NCBI GenBank assembly: GCA_029884455.1
Contig: JAOUHU010000026.1
Span: 1-39,642, forward strand
DNA length: 39,642 nucleotides
Source of the DNA: Gammaproteobacteria bacterium
GTDB lineage: Bacteria > Pseudomonadota > Gammaproteobacteria > Steroidobacterales > Woeseiaceae
Reading direction: 5' to 3'
This document shows, one piece after another, positions 26,142 to 35,023 of the stretch. How positions within the stretch are numbered: position 1 is the first letter of the stretch; every line of letters begins with the position of its first letter. The position numbers and the translations under genes are program-made. The notes below the pieces were generated by a model. That model did not search any database and had not been told where the DNA came from. It worked only from the letters and a program-made list of their open reading frames with translations.

Positions 26142-27833
26142 ATGGGAACGAATGACCCAACTGGACTGGCCGACGTACACGCAGTGTCGCCTAATGTCAT
26201 ATTGACGGCAGATCATCAAGGCATGGTCCTTGAGATCGCCGAGGGTCCTGAAGAACTGCGCGAGCGCCTAGGTTTAGGACTGACTGCAAAAGACGTCTGG
26301 GATGAGCACGCCGAAGCCGTGGTGTTGCATGGTATCAAACGTGCCCTGCGGGGGCGCACTGCGCATAGTGTCGCTGGCGATTCTGGACGGGTTGGCATCG
26401 AATTCGTATTCGTGCCGCAAGGACGCGACCGCGTGCTCGTGATCGCGCGCGAGGACGGCATTCATGCACTGCGGGTATCCCGCGATGGCCGCCCCGAAAT
26501 GCTGGATTCGGGCACTGGGCTGCCAAACCGAGCGCTCCTGCTGGAGGAACTCGAACAGATTGCGGTAACCCAGCGCCTCAAAGAAGGGCGCGCTGCCGTA
26601 TTGTGCCTTTATGTTGAGCTGCCAGAGTCCGGGTTTGGGGCATTGGGGGCCGGCAAGGAAGATGAGTTACTGACGAAGCTTGCCGCACGGCTTGGCGGTC
26701 AGCTGCGAGGCATGAATGACGAGGACCCGGTCGACTATGAACGCTACTCGGTCCTTGCGCGCACCGACTATCGCCAGTTCGTCGTCGTGCTCCCGGAAAT
26801 TGAGACCGGCGAGACTGCCGAAGCAGTCCTATGTCGTCTCATCGAGAGCTTGCAGCAACCGGTAACTGTCGGTACACGAAGCACGATGGCTTCGGTTAGC
26901 GGTGGACTTGCGTTGTTGCCGCAGGACGGCACGGATGCACAGACATTGCTCGATAACGCCACAGCGGCGATGGCGGACGCGCGCGCATCGGAAGGCACCT
27001 CGTACCGTTTTCATTCGGGAACCGTTCGATTGCGCAGCCTGCAGCGACAGGATGTTGCGGCGGACCTCAAGACCGCATTGTCAAATGAAGCGTTCGAAAT
27101 CCGCTTCATGCCCGTGGTGTCAGCAACGAGCGGAAAAGCGCGATCCGCCGAAGCGCTATTGCGCTGGCCGGAGACTGCGCTCGGTGCCGTGTCGACACAG
27201 AAGATCGTTACAACCGCGGAACACACGGGCGTCATTATCGAGATCGGCGACTGGGTGACACGCAAGGCGCTCGAGGCATCCCGGAGCTGGCATCAAAAGG
27301 GGCACCATGCTATGCGCGTCTCGATAAATCTATCCGGTCAGGAATTCGCAAGTAAAGGCTTAGTGTCCCGCGTGGCCGCCGCCCTGCGAGACACGGGCGC
27401 CGAGCCGGCAAGCGTCGAGTTCGAATTAAAGGAGCACATGGTCGCGCGAGATGCGACCCGTAACTTCGCTACGATCAGGGCGATGAAAGAGTTCGGCATA
27501 AACCTGTTACTCGACGATTATGGCACCGGAGCCTGCACGCTTGCAGACCTGTCGCGCTGTCCATTGGATGCAATCAAGATAGACCTGTCGCTGGTTGCGT
27601 GCATCGAAACAGACGCGCGTGATCGCGCAGCCTGCGCGGCTGCTATTGGTATGGCGCACGGCCTCGGCATGCGCGTTATAGCCAAAGGCGTGGAAACTGA
27701 AGCGCAGGCGACATATCTACGCGAGGCCGGCTGCGATGAACTCCAGGGTTTTCTCTATGCCGTGCCACTCTCGGATAAGGAACTGATGAGATTCCTTGAT
27801 GGCGAGGGTGGTGAGAGGACGTTGATCGCATGA
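26142..27833 (+). CDS. Degenerate GGDEF-EAL protein, probably inactive c-di-GMP effector
   Basis: The product is 563 residues from ATG 26142 (a GTG at 26130 is an alternative; neither has a clear ribosome site). A PAS-like N-terminal region (about 15-105) is followed by a GGDEF-fold domain whose signature is replaced by TDYRQF, so cyclase activity is unlikely. The EAL domain keeps EALLRW (near 337), the Asn in SINLSGQEF, ELKEH, DDYGTG, KID and QGF. The EGVET motif, however, reads KGVET with Lys515 at a position that is Glu in active phosphodiesterases. It is therefore probably a binding or scaffold protein rather than an enzyme. It overlaps the next EAL gene by 4 bp. No membrane segment is present. 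Confidence 0.9.
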   Translation: MGTNDPTGLADVHAVSPNVILTADHQGMVLEIAEGPEELRERLGLGLTAKDVWDEHAEAVVLHGIKRALRGRTAHSVAGDSGRVGIEFVFVPQGRDRVLVIAREDGIHALRVSRDGRPEMLDSGTGLPNRALLLEELEQIAVTQRLKEGRAAVLCLYVELPESGFGALGAGKEDELLTKLAARLGGQLRGMNDEDPVDYERYSVLARTDYRQFVVVLPEIETGETAEAVLCRLIESLQQPVTVGTRSTMASVSGGLALLPQDGTDAQTLLDNATAAMADARASEGTSYRFHSGTVRLRSLQRQDVAADLKTALSNEAFEIRFMPVVSATSGKARSAEALLRWPETALGAVSTQKIVTTAEHTGVIIEIGDWVTRKALEASRSWHQKGHHAMRVSINLSGQEFASKGLVSRVAAALRDTGAEPASVEFELKEHMVARDATRNFATIRAMKEFGINLLLDDYGTGACTLADLSRCPLDAIKIDLSLVACIETDARDRAACAAAIGMAHGLGMRVIAKGVETEAQATYLREAGCDELQGFLYAVPLSDKELMRFLDGEGGERTLIA

Positions 27834-29710
27834 GCGACAATACAACAAGCCAAGCGGCACCGGCCCTCAATCTGAATGCGGATTTCACGCGACAGCTAAA
27901 GAGTCTGTCTATTCCGGCATCCAACGTCGGCGACCCTTGCTCCTGGCCTGGTGCACACGTGCTACTGCTGAGCAAAGATAACGATGCCATCAAGTGGGGC
28001 CAACGGTGGTTGAGCAGGGACGGCCTGCACGTCGAATGCCCGGAGCATCCGGCCAAGGGCCTCGCAATCGCGCGAGACAAGCGACCCAGCGTCATCGTCG
28101 TCGACGCGACCCTGCGGGACGTATCAGGAGTACCGTTGTACAGCGTGCTGGCCGATGCAGCAGACGTGACTGCGCCACTCTTTGTTTTGTGCACAAGTGA
28201 GCGCGAGGTTTCGGCATTGCTGGATAGTGACATTTACGATGTCGCTCGAAGACCCTTTAACTGGCAACTGATCGGCAAGCGAGTCGTCGCAGCCTGCCGG
28301 GCGGCTGCAACCAGCGCACGCCTGGTGCAAGCAGAGGAATCACTCGAAAAGTCTCTGACGATGGCGAACCTAGCGCGCGCGACCCTCCGCAAGCAAGAGT
28401 CATTTGAGCCGGTCACTGGTTTGCCCAACAAGGCGAAGTTCATCGACCTGCTAAGGCGAGGCATGACCGCGGCCGACCGCGATGGTACCGCTCTTGCAGT
28501 GTTCGTTATTGGCTTTACACGTTTTCGCCTCGTGATCGAGGCCATGGGGCAAAAGCAGGCTGACAGGGCGTTGACTCTTTTCGGCCAAAATATCGCGAAA
28601 TGCCTACACCAGTCTAGCCGGTCGCAACGCATTGGCAAGGGTTTGCGAACGTCTGCGGCCGCATCGCTCGACCAGTTCCGGTTTGCACTGATGATGACCT
28701 GTCCAGGAGGACAGGAAGAGCTGCGAGATTTTCAGGAGATGCTGCTCGACGATTTGTCGCAGCCGGTCGAAATCGAGGGGCAGACTGTCTACCTCGCTGC
28801 CTGCGTCGGGATTTCGGTCTATCCACAGGATGCTGATAACGTCGATCAGCTGCTACAGCGGGCGGACAACGCGATGCGCGACGCTCAAAGTCGCGGCGGC
28901 GGCTTTCGCTATTACTGTGCGGAATCAGACGCAGCAGCTGCGCGCAAGCTCGCTATCGAACATAAGCTTCACGAAGCTCTCGACCAAGGCGCTCTGACCG
29001 TTGCCTACCAGCCGATCACCGATACAGCCAGCGGCCACGTCAGCGCGGCTGAGGCTTTGTTGCGTTGGCCGCAATCGGACGGGAGCTTCATATCGCCCGA
29101 CGAGTTCATTCCGGTAGCAGAGGAATCCGGCCTGATTCTCAGGGCCGGCGAATTTGTGCTGGACGAGGCGTGCCGGCAGCTCCGCTTATGGCAGGACATG
29201 GGACTGCGATTGCCGCGGATGTGCGTGAATGTCGCGAAGGCGCAGCTCAACAGCGTTGGCTTTGCTGCCTTCGTCGGAGCAACCCTAACCAAATACGAGC
29301 TCGAGCCAGCGCGGCTCGAACTGGAAATCAGTGAGCGCGGCGTTTTGTCCGGGAACGCTGATGCACAAAAGCAGTTGCACGAACTAAAAAATGTTGGTGT
29401 TCGTTTGTCAATTGATGACTTCGGAACGGGTGATTCTGCCTTGGGGTATCTCAAGAACCTGCCAATTGACGCACTCAAGATCGATCGCTCGTACGTGGCG
29501 GGAATGGGTCTGGATCTGACAGATGCGGCGATCGCGACCGCCATGGCTACTCTCGGCAATCGGCTTCGGCTCGACGTCATCGCGGAAGGGGTTGAAACCC
29601 AGGAACAACTTGTCTCGATTGCTGGCATCGGTTGCACGGAATACCAGGGGTACCTTGTCTCGAAGCCAGTTCCCGCCCGCGAATTTGCCGCTCTGTTCGG
29701 CAAGTCCTGA
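27830..29710 (+). CDS. Receiver-like/degenerate GGDEF/EAL protein, probable c-di-GMP phosphodiesterase
   Basis: The 626-residue protein has an N-terminal receiver-like domain at about residues 40-160, with a phosphoacceptor-position Asp92 (VIVVDATLRD) but Arg in place of the conserved Lys (VARRPFN). A coiled linker leads to a GGDEF-fold domain with the signature lost (SLDQFRF). The EAL domain is complete: EALLRW from Glu408, the Asn in CVNVAKAQL, LEISE, IDDFGTGDS, KID, EGVET from Glu586 and QGYL. It should hydrolyse c-di-GMP to pGpG. Its ATG overlaps the stop of the upstream EAL gene (ATGA), so the active and inactive EAL proteins are made together and may interact (inference). It is cytoplasmic. 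Confidence 0.93.
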   Translation: MSDNTTSQAAPALNLNADFTRQLKSLSIPASNVGDPCSWPGAHVLLLSKDNDAIKWGQRWLSRDGLHVECPEHPAKGLAIARDKRPSVIVVDATLRDVSGVPLYSVLADAADVTAPLFVLCTSEREVSALLDSDIYDVARRPFNWQLIGKRVVAACRAAATSARLVQAEESLEKSLTMANLARATLRKQESFEPVTGLPNKAKFIDLLRRGMTAADRDGTALAVFVIGFTRFRLVIEAMGQKQADRALTLFGQNIAKCLHQSSRSQRIGKGLRTSAAASLDQFRFALMMTCPGGQEELRDFQEMLLDDLSQPVEIEGQTVYLAACVGISVYPQDADNVDQLLQRADNAMRDAQSRGGGFRYYCAESDAAAARKLAIEHKLHEALDQGALTVAYQPITDTASGHVSAAEALLRWPQSDGSFISPDEFIPVAEESGLILRAGEFVLDEACRQLRLWQDMGLRLPRMCVNVAKAQLNSVGFAAFVGATLTKYELEPARLELEISERGVLSGNADAQKQLHELKNVGVRLSIDDFGTGDSALGYLKNLPIDALKIDRSYVAGMGLDLTDAAIATAMATLGNRLRLDVIAEGVETQEQLVSIAGIGCTEYQGYLVSKPVPAREFAALFGKS

Positions 29711-29743
29711 GCCCTCGTAGCCGGTGATTTAACAGCTCCTTTA

Positions 29744-29759
29744 TGTGATCTGCATCACA
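29744..29759. promoter_or_regulatory. Perfect CRP-type palindrome upstream of the sensor-protease pair
   Basis: TGTGA-TCTGCA-TCACA matches the E. coli CRP consensus half-sites exactly with the correct six-base spacer. It lies in the intergenic region, about 87 bp before the ATG of the GGDEF sensor gene. A CRP/Vfr-type regulator would be the expected ligand. FNR-type half-sites (TTGAT) fit less well. No convincing -10 box fixes the class of promoter. Confidence 0.7.
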
Positions 29760-29846
29760 CTCTGTCAGCGCCATCGCATACCCACGTCACCGCACGATTT
29801 TTTGCCCTGACGCTTAATTTGATTCATGACAGGAAGGAGCGCCAAA

Positions 29847-32800
29847 ATGACGTCGTCCGATATATCGCGTCGGCTCGCAAACGCGACTTCACGGTATTCC
29901 CTGATCGCACTCATGGTCTTGCTTTTCAGTGTCTCAGGGGTGGTGGCAAGCGAGAAAAAGCTGGAACAACAGCCGATTCGTTTCGAGCACCTGTCTCTCA
30001 AAGACGGCCTGTCGCAGAGCACCGTTCTCGATGTGCTGCAGGATTCAAGGGGCATGCTGTGGATTGCTACCGAAAACGGCCTGAATCGCTATGACGGCTA
30101 CAAATTCACGACGTTTTATCGCGAACGTGGCAATCCGCGCGCGCTGAGCAGCGACTTCATCTTCGACATCGAGGAAGATAGCAAGGGCAACTTGTGGATC
30201 GCGACCAATGATGGCGGGCTTGTCAGTTATGACAGGGACTCCTCGCAGTTTCGCAGTTATCGCAATGACCCCGCACAGGAGTCCGGCATTGCCAGCAACG
30301 TGGTTCGGCGGGTCCTGGTCGACACGCAGGGTAGTGTCTGGCTGGCAACACGTGGCGCCGGCCTGCAGCGATTCAATCCCGCAACCCAGGAATTCACGAC
30401 CGTGGGTCTCGGTGACGGCGTCGACAACGCGCAGGACGTCTATGCGCTGTTTCTCGACTCACACGGCGTGCTGTGGGCGGGCGGCGACCAAGGATTGACG
30501 GGCGTTGACGTCGAAACCGGCGAAGCAACGACGCTTGCGCTGGAATTCGACGTGCGAGCCATTGCCGAAGACGTTGACGGTCGCATCTGGGCCGGCACCG
30601 AGGGTGGCGGTCTCAGTCGACTCAAGACCGATGGCAGAGGATTCGACCATTTCCCCAGTATCGAAGGTGACGTATCGACTATCGGCAGTAACGTCGTGCA
30701 GGCGTTGTTCACGGACAGCGCCGGCCGTTTGTGGGCGGGTACGACGGGCGGTCTCGGCTTGGTCGACCATGAGAGTGGCGCGGTAACCAGGTACAAACAC
30801 GATGCCGCGGACCTGACGACCCTCAGCGCCAACGACATTACGACGATTTACGAAGATCGCAGTGGTCTGCTCTGGTTCGGCACCAAGACGCAAGGCCTCA
30901 GCAAGTGGAACCCGCGCACCTGGGCCTACGGCTTCGAGCCTGCAAAATCGATCACGCCGGGTGAAGACCGGCAACCCGTTATTACGTCGTTCGTCGAAGA
31001 TGCCGCCGGCAAGCTCTGGATAGGCACATTTGGCGACGGACTCAACGTGCTCGACCGTGACACTGGCGATATCGTGCGCTACCGCAATTCAGCATCCGGT
31101 CCGCTTAAAATTGGCGACGACCGTGTGATGAGCCTGATGCGCGATCGAATGGGCCGCATCTGGGCTGGCACGATGACGAGCGGCATCACGCGCCTCGATC
31201 CCAAGGCAGGAGAGAGCCGCATCTACCGGTCCGACCCTGAAGACAAGAGCAGCGTCAGCGCCAACGGCATCATGACGATCTTCGAAGACAGCCGCGGTCG
31301 CGTCTGGGTCGGCACGTTCGGAGGCGGTATCAGCCTGTATGAGGCTCAGACGGACACCTTTGTCCGCATGACGCCTGACAAGGACAATCCGAATGCTTTG
31401 AGCAGCGCCAGAGTCACGAGCTTCGCAGAAGACGCGAGCGGCCTGCTCTGGGTCGGCACCGAAAGTGGGGGCCTGAACCTCCTGAATCCGGAGTCCGGAA
31501 TTTTCCATCGCTTCCAGCATGATCCCGACGACCCCGCGACCCTCAGCGCAAATACAATCTACGACATCAGCATCGATCAGAGCGGCGCCGTCTGGATCGG
31601 CACACATGGCGGCGGTCTCGACAGGGTTGTCGGCGATGCACGTAAACCAGACGAAATCCGCTTCAGCAACCTGTCGCGCAAGGACGGTCTGGCGAACGAT
31701 GTCGTGTACGGCGTTGAGATCGATAACGAAGGTATCGTCTGGGCCAGCACCAACTACGGTATCAGCAAAATCGATCCGCGCACCGGGGATATCGACAACC
31801 TTCACAGCAGCGATGGCCTGCAGTCCGAAGAATTCAATTTTGGTGCGCACTATCGCGGCGAAAGTGGCGAACTGTTTTTTGGCGGAATGGCGGGGTTCAA
31901 CGCGTTCCGTCCGGAGAACACGGCAGCGTCATCGGCAGCACCGCTAATCGCCTTGACGGGTTTCTTCAACTCGAACGATCCGCTAAAGGCTGATCTCTCG
32001 TCAGATGACGAGACCGTCGAGCTGGGGTGGAAGGACGATACGGTAACGTTTGAGTTTGCCGCCCTGGACTTCGCAGCGCCTGAGCAGAACCATTACATGT
32101 ACAAGCTCGAAGGCTTCGATCGCGAATGGATCGACCTCGGCAATCGCCGCAGTGTGACATACACGGACCTCGATGATGGCAATTATCTGCTGCGCGTCAA
32201 GGCCGCTAATAGCGAGGGCGTCTGGAACGAAAGCGGTTTCGCGTTGCCCGTACGAGTCGCAGCCGCACCCTGGGATACGTGGTGGGCCTACCTTGGCTAT
32301 ATAGCGCTTGCCGTTCAGGTGGCTCTTGCTCTGTGGCTCGGCCATCGCCGCAAGATTCGTCGCGAAGAAGAGTACAGCTGGCGTCTCGAGAACGAAGTAC
32401 GTCAGCGCACCGAGGAGCTTGCGGGTACGAACGACAAGCTGCGCGAGGCCAACAAGGCTCTCCAGGAGAGCAGCCTTAGCGACCCACTGACGGGGCTCAG
32501 GAACCGGCGCTTTGTATTCGAGGAAGTATCCCGCGACGTCGACGTTATTCGCCGTCGCCTGGAAGACCGCCACAGCGGCGTGGACGAGACAGGCACTTCG
32601 GATCTTGTATTCCTGATGATCGACATGGACAACTTTAAGCCGATCAACGACACCTACGGCCATGCCGCCGGTGACGAGGTTCTGCTGCAGTTCCGCGATC
32701 TCCTCCTGGGCGTTTGTCGTCGCAGCGACTTCGTCGTGCGCTGGGGTGGCGATGAATTCGTCGTGATTGCTAAGCAGGCGCGAGAGGGAGAGCCCGCTGC

Positions 32801-33161
32801 GCTTGCCGAGCGGATCCGTTCGATTGTTGCGAATCACAACTTCGCGCTGAGCGATGGGCAGATCGTTCGTACCAGCTGCTCGATCGGTTTCACAGCATTC
32901 CCGATTTTCCGCAACAAGGTCGATGGCTCCGGCCTCGACGAGGTCATTCACCTTGCGGACAAAATGATGTACGAAGCGAAGAAGCAGCGTAACGCATGGG
33001 TTGGCATGCTCAGCGCCAGCAAGGCGGTCGCAAGCCATGACTTCGACGAGGAGTCGTTGCAACCCACATCCGCATTATTCCGCATGTCGCACAAGCGTGA
33101 CATTGCTCGTCATGCCTACAATGATGACGATCAACAGCTTGCACTGAGGCAGTTGGGATGA
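29847..33161 (+). CDS. Periplasmic Reg_prop/Y_Y_Y sensor with GGDEF diguanylate cyclase output
   Basis: The start at 29847 is fixed by AGGAAGGAG seven bases upstream (the ATG at 29826 lacks one); the product is 1104 residues. After a signal anchor come about 14 Reg_prop propeller repeats with cores like GMLWIATENGLNRYD and GLLWVGTESGGLNLL. A Y_Y_Y domain follows at about 730-795 (YMYKLEGFDREWIDLG), then a membrane helix at 812-832, a coiled coil and a GGDEF domain. The catalytic motif GGDEF is at 967-971 and the inhibitory I-site RRSD at 958-961. It should bind a ligand in the periplasm and make c-di-GMP with product inhibition. The architecture is that of hybrid two-component sensors with the kinase replaced. 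Its stop overlaps the protease start. Confidence 0.95.
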   Translation: MTSSDISRRLANATSRYSLIALMVLLFSVSGVVASEKKLEQQPIRFEHLSLKDGLSQSTVLDVLQDSRGMLWIATENGLNRYDGYKFTTFYRERGNPRALSSDFIFDIEEDSKGNLWIATNDGGLVSYDRDSSQFRSYRNDPAQESGIASNVVRRVLVDTQGSVWLATRGAGLQRFNPATQEFTTVGLGDGVDNAQDVYALFLDSHGVLWAGGDQGLTGVDVETGEATTLALEFDVRAIAEDVDGRIWAGTEGGGLSRLKTDGRGFDHFPSIEGDVSTIGSNVVQALFTDSAGRLWAGTTGGLGLVDHESGAVTRYKHDAADLTTLSANDITTIYEDRSGLLWFGTKTQGLSKWNPRTWAYGFEPAKSITPGEDRQPVITSFVEDAAGKLWIGTFGDGLNVLDRDTGDIVRYRNSASGPLKIGDDRVMSLMRDRMGRIWAGTMTSGITRLDPKAGESRIYRSDPEDKSSVSANGIMTIFEDSRGRVWVGTFGGGISLYEAQTDTFVRMTPDKDNPNALSSARVTSFAEDASGLLWVGTESGGLNLLNPESGIFHRFQHDPDDPATLSANTIYDISIDQSGAVWIGTHGGGLDRVVGDARKPDEIRFSNLSRKDGLANDVVYGVEIDNEGIVWASTNYGISKIDPRTGDIDNLHSSDGLQSEEFNFGAHYRGESGELFFGGMAGFNAFRPENTAASSAAPLIALTGFFNSNDPLKADLSSDDETVELGWKDDTVTFEFAALDFAAPEQNHYMYKLEGFDREWIDLGNRRSVTYTDLDDGNYLLRVKAANSEGVWNESGFALPVRVAAAPWDTWWAYLGYIALAVQVALALWLGHRRKIRREEEYSWRLENEVRQRTEELAGTNDKLREANKALQESSLSDPLTGLRNRRFVFEEVSRDVDVIRRRLEDRHSGVDETGTSDLVFLMIDMDNFKPINDTYGHAAGDEVLLQFRDLLLGVCRRSDFVVRWGGDEFVVIAKQAREGEPAALAERIRSIVANHNFALSDGQIVRTSCSIGFTAFPIFRNKVDGSGLDEVIHLADKMMYEAKKQRNAWVGMLSASKAVASHDFDEESLQPTSALFRMSHKRDIARHAYNDDDQQLALRQLG

Positions 33162-34927
33162 GGGCGTCCACAGGAGAAAAAACGACGAACGAAGCAAGCA
33201 AAAATCGCCTCATAACGCTGATTGCCCTTCTTGGTGCGCTGACGATCGCGATGCTGGCAGCGACAAATACTGGTCGGCACGCCGAACGCAGCAGCTACAT
33301 CGTCCAGGGACATGACCTGGCGGCACTGCGTTCGCTCGTGGCCGAGAAGGGCGGTGAGATTACTCACGAACTCGGCGTCATCAACGCGGTCGCGGCTAAC
33401 CTGACGGACGCGCAGGTTGCCGACCTTCGGGCGACAGCCGGCGTGCGCCGCATCTACGACAACGGCAGCGTCGAGGTCGCGGGCAAGCCCGGCGGTGGCG
33501 GAGTTAGCGGTGACAACACCAACAGCAGCGGCGTCCTGGAGACCTATTACCCGACCCAGGCCGGCGCTAAATACCTTCACGATTCCGGCATCGACGGCAG
33601 CGGCGTGACCATCGCGGTCCTCGATACCGGCCTCTGGAAGCACGAGGGCATCCGCTACAATCCGGCCAAGCAAAACCGCCTCCAGGCGTATTACGACGCC
33701 ATCACGAATACCCTGCAGACGCCTACGAGCGGTGACGACCCGGGCGGCCACGGCACCCACGTGGCCAGCATCGCCGTCTCCAGCCTGATGACGCCCGAGG
33801 GCAACTTCAACGGCGTGGCGCCGGGCGCGGGCCTCGTCTCGGTGCAGGCGTTCGACGCCGACGGCCAGGGCACCTACGCCAACGTCATCCGCGCCATCGA
33901 TTGGGTCGTGGCCAACAAGGACACTTACGGCATCCGCGTGCTGAACCTGTCGTTCAGCGCCGAGCCACGCTCCTACTACTGGGACGACCCGATCAACCAG
34001 GCCGCGATGGCTGCGTGGCAGGCCGACATCGTCGTGGTCGCCGCGGCGGGCAACCGCGGGCCCGACCCGATGACCATCGGCGTGCCCGGCAACGTGCCGT
34101 ACGTAATCACGGTGGGCGCCGTTAGCGACAACTACACGCCCGACGACTTGAGCGACGACAAGCTGGCCTCGTTCTCCTCGACCGGCCCTACGGTGGAAGG
34201 CTTCGTCAAGCCCGAGATCCTCGCCCCGGGCGGCCACATGCTCGGCCTGATGAACACGTTGTCGACGCTCGCCAAGACATACCCGCAGTTCTACGTGGAA
34301 GGCAAGTACTTCGAGATGTCGGGCACTTCGCAGGCAGCAGGTGTCGTGAGTGGCGTGGCCGCCCTGATCCTGCAGGCCGACCCGACGCTGAGCGCCGACG
34401 AAGTCAAGTGCCGCATCATGTCCTCGGCCCGCGTGGCCCTGGCCGGCAAGGGCGGCAACAAGTCGCTCGCCTACTCGGTCTACCAGCAGGGCGCGGGCCT
34501 GGTCGACGTCAAGGGCGCATTGGTGAACAGCGCCCGTGATTGCGCCAACAAACGCCTCGACATCGACGCCGATGTCGCCGGCACCATGCACTTCGGCGGC
34601 CCGGCCAACCAGCAGGAGACCGACGGCAGCTACGTCCTGCGCGGCGAACTCAATTCGAAAGAGTCCGGCTACACTTGGGATGGCAGCTACAGCGGCACCG
34701 ACGGCTACCTCTGGACCAAGGGTTACCTGTGGACCGATGGCTACCTGTGGACCAACGCCTACCTGTGGACCAACGGCGTCGGCGTCGACGGCTACCTCTG
34801 GACCGATGGGTATCTCTGGACCAATGGTTACCTCTGGACCAACGCCTACCTGTGGACCAATGGTTATCTCTGGACCAACGCGCTCACCGAGATGACCTCG
34901 ATGTCGAGCTGGGTCGAGCCCGAGTAA
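33158..34927 (+). CDS. Secreted S8 subtilisin-like protease with YLWT-repeat tail
   Basis: The 589-residue protease has a membrane-targeting N-terminus (LITLIALLGALTIAMLA) and an I9-like propeptide (about 43-105). Its S8 domain has the triad Asp156 (AVLDTGLW), His198 (GGHGTHVAS) and Ser391 (MSGTSQAAG), with the oxyanion Asn in AAAGNRGPD. A C-terminal domain leads to nine six-residue units of the form [GA]YLWT[NDK], ending in SSWVEPE. Its ATG lies inside the stop of the diguanylate cyclase gene (ATGA), so the two are translationally coupled. Third codon positions are very strongly C/G, more so than in its neighbours. The paralogue at 23500-25785 shares propeptide, catalytic domain and tail but is broken. 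Confidence 0.94.
   Translation: MRASTGEKTTNEASKNRLITLIALLGALTIAMLAATNTGRHAERSSYIVQGHDLAALRSLVAEKGGEITHELGVINAVAANLTDAQVADLRATAGVRRIYDNGSVEVAGKPGGGGVSGDNTNSSGVLETYYPTQAGAKYLHDSGIDGSGVTIAVLDTGLWKHEGIRYNPAKQNRLQAYYDAITNTLQTPTSGDDPGGHGTHVASIAVSSLMTPEGNFNGVAPGAGLVSVQAFDADGQGTYANVIRAIDWVVANKDTYGIRVLNLSFSAEPRSYYWDDPINQAAMAAWQADIVVVAAAGNRGPDPMTIGVPGNVPYVITVGAVSDNYTPDDLSDDKLASFSSTGPTVEGFVKPEILAPGGHMLGLMNTLSTLAKTYPQFYVEGKYFEMSGTSQAAGVVSGVAALILQADPTLSADEVKCRIMSSARVALAGKGGNKSLAYSVYQQGAGLVDVKGALVNSARDCANKRLDIDADVAGTMHFGGPANQQETDGSYVLRGELNSKESGYTWDGSYSGTDGYLWTKGYLWTDGYLWTNAYLWTNGVGVDGYLWTDGYLWTNGYLWTNAYLWTNGYLWTNALTEMTSMSSWVEPE
34703..34879 (+). repeat. 18-bp tandem repeats encoding [GA]YLWT[NDK]
   Basis: Four units (34703-34774), a 15-bp spacer encoding GVGVD, then five units (34790-34879). 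Each unit encodes Gly/Ala-Tyr-Leu-Trp-Thr-Asn/Asp/Lys. Unit DNA sequences differ mainly at synonymous third positions (for example tacctg, tacctc, tatctc), so selection on the peptide is likely. The paralogue has only two units. Confidence 0.95.
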
Positions 34928-34947
34928 GCATGATTTCCACTACTGTT

Positions 34948-34971
34948 GCGGCGCGCCTGATGGCGCGCCGC
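34948..34971 (+). terminator. Hairpin downstream of the protease gene
   Basis: GCGGCGCGCC and GGCGCGCCGC form a perfect 10-bp GC stem around the loop TGAT, 21 bp after the protease stop and before the convergent AlbA_2-like gene. No T-run follows, so it may pause or protect mRNA rather than terminate by itself. Confidence 0.55.
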
Positions 34972-35023
34972 GCTCGTATGTGCCGTGGTCGCATTCGTGC
35001 CGGGAGCAAGTCCCGCAAGAATG

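Noticed and set aside
25673..26155. Plus-strand open frame of 160 codons before the EAL gene
   Set aside because: It overlaps the start of the broken protease in antisense and runs out of frame into the EAL gene; it has no ribosome site and no domain.
33131..34591. Minus-strand open frame of 486 codons
   Set aside because: It is antisense to the YLWT-tail protease, whose extreme GC at third positions keeps the opposite strand open; the protein is His/Val/Gly-rich without known domains.
34703..34879. Regular repeats that might suggest a CRISPR array
   Set aside because: The 18-bp units are directly tandem, in frame and encode one peptide; there are no unique spacers of constant length except one 15-bp insert.
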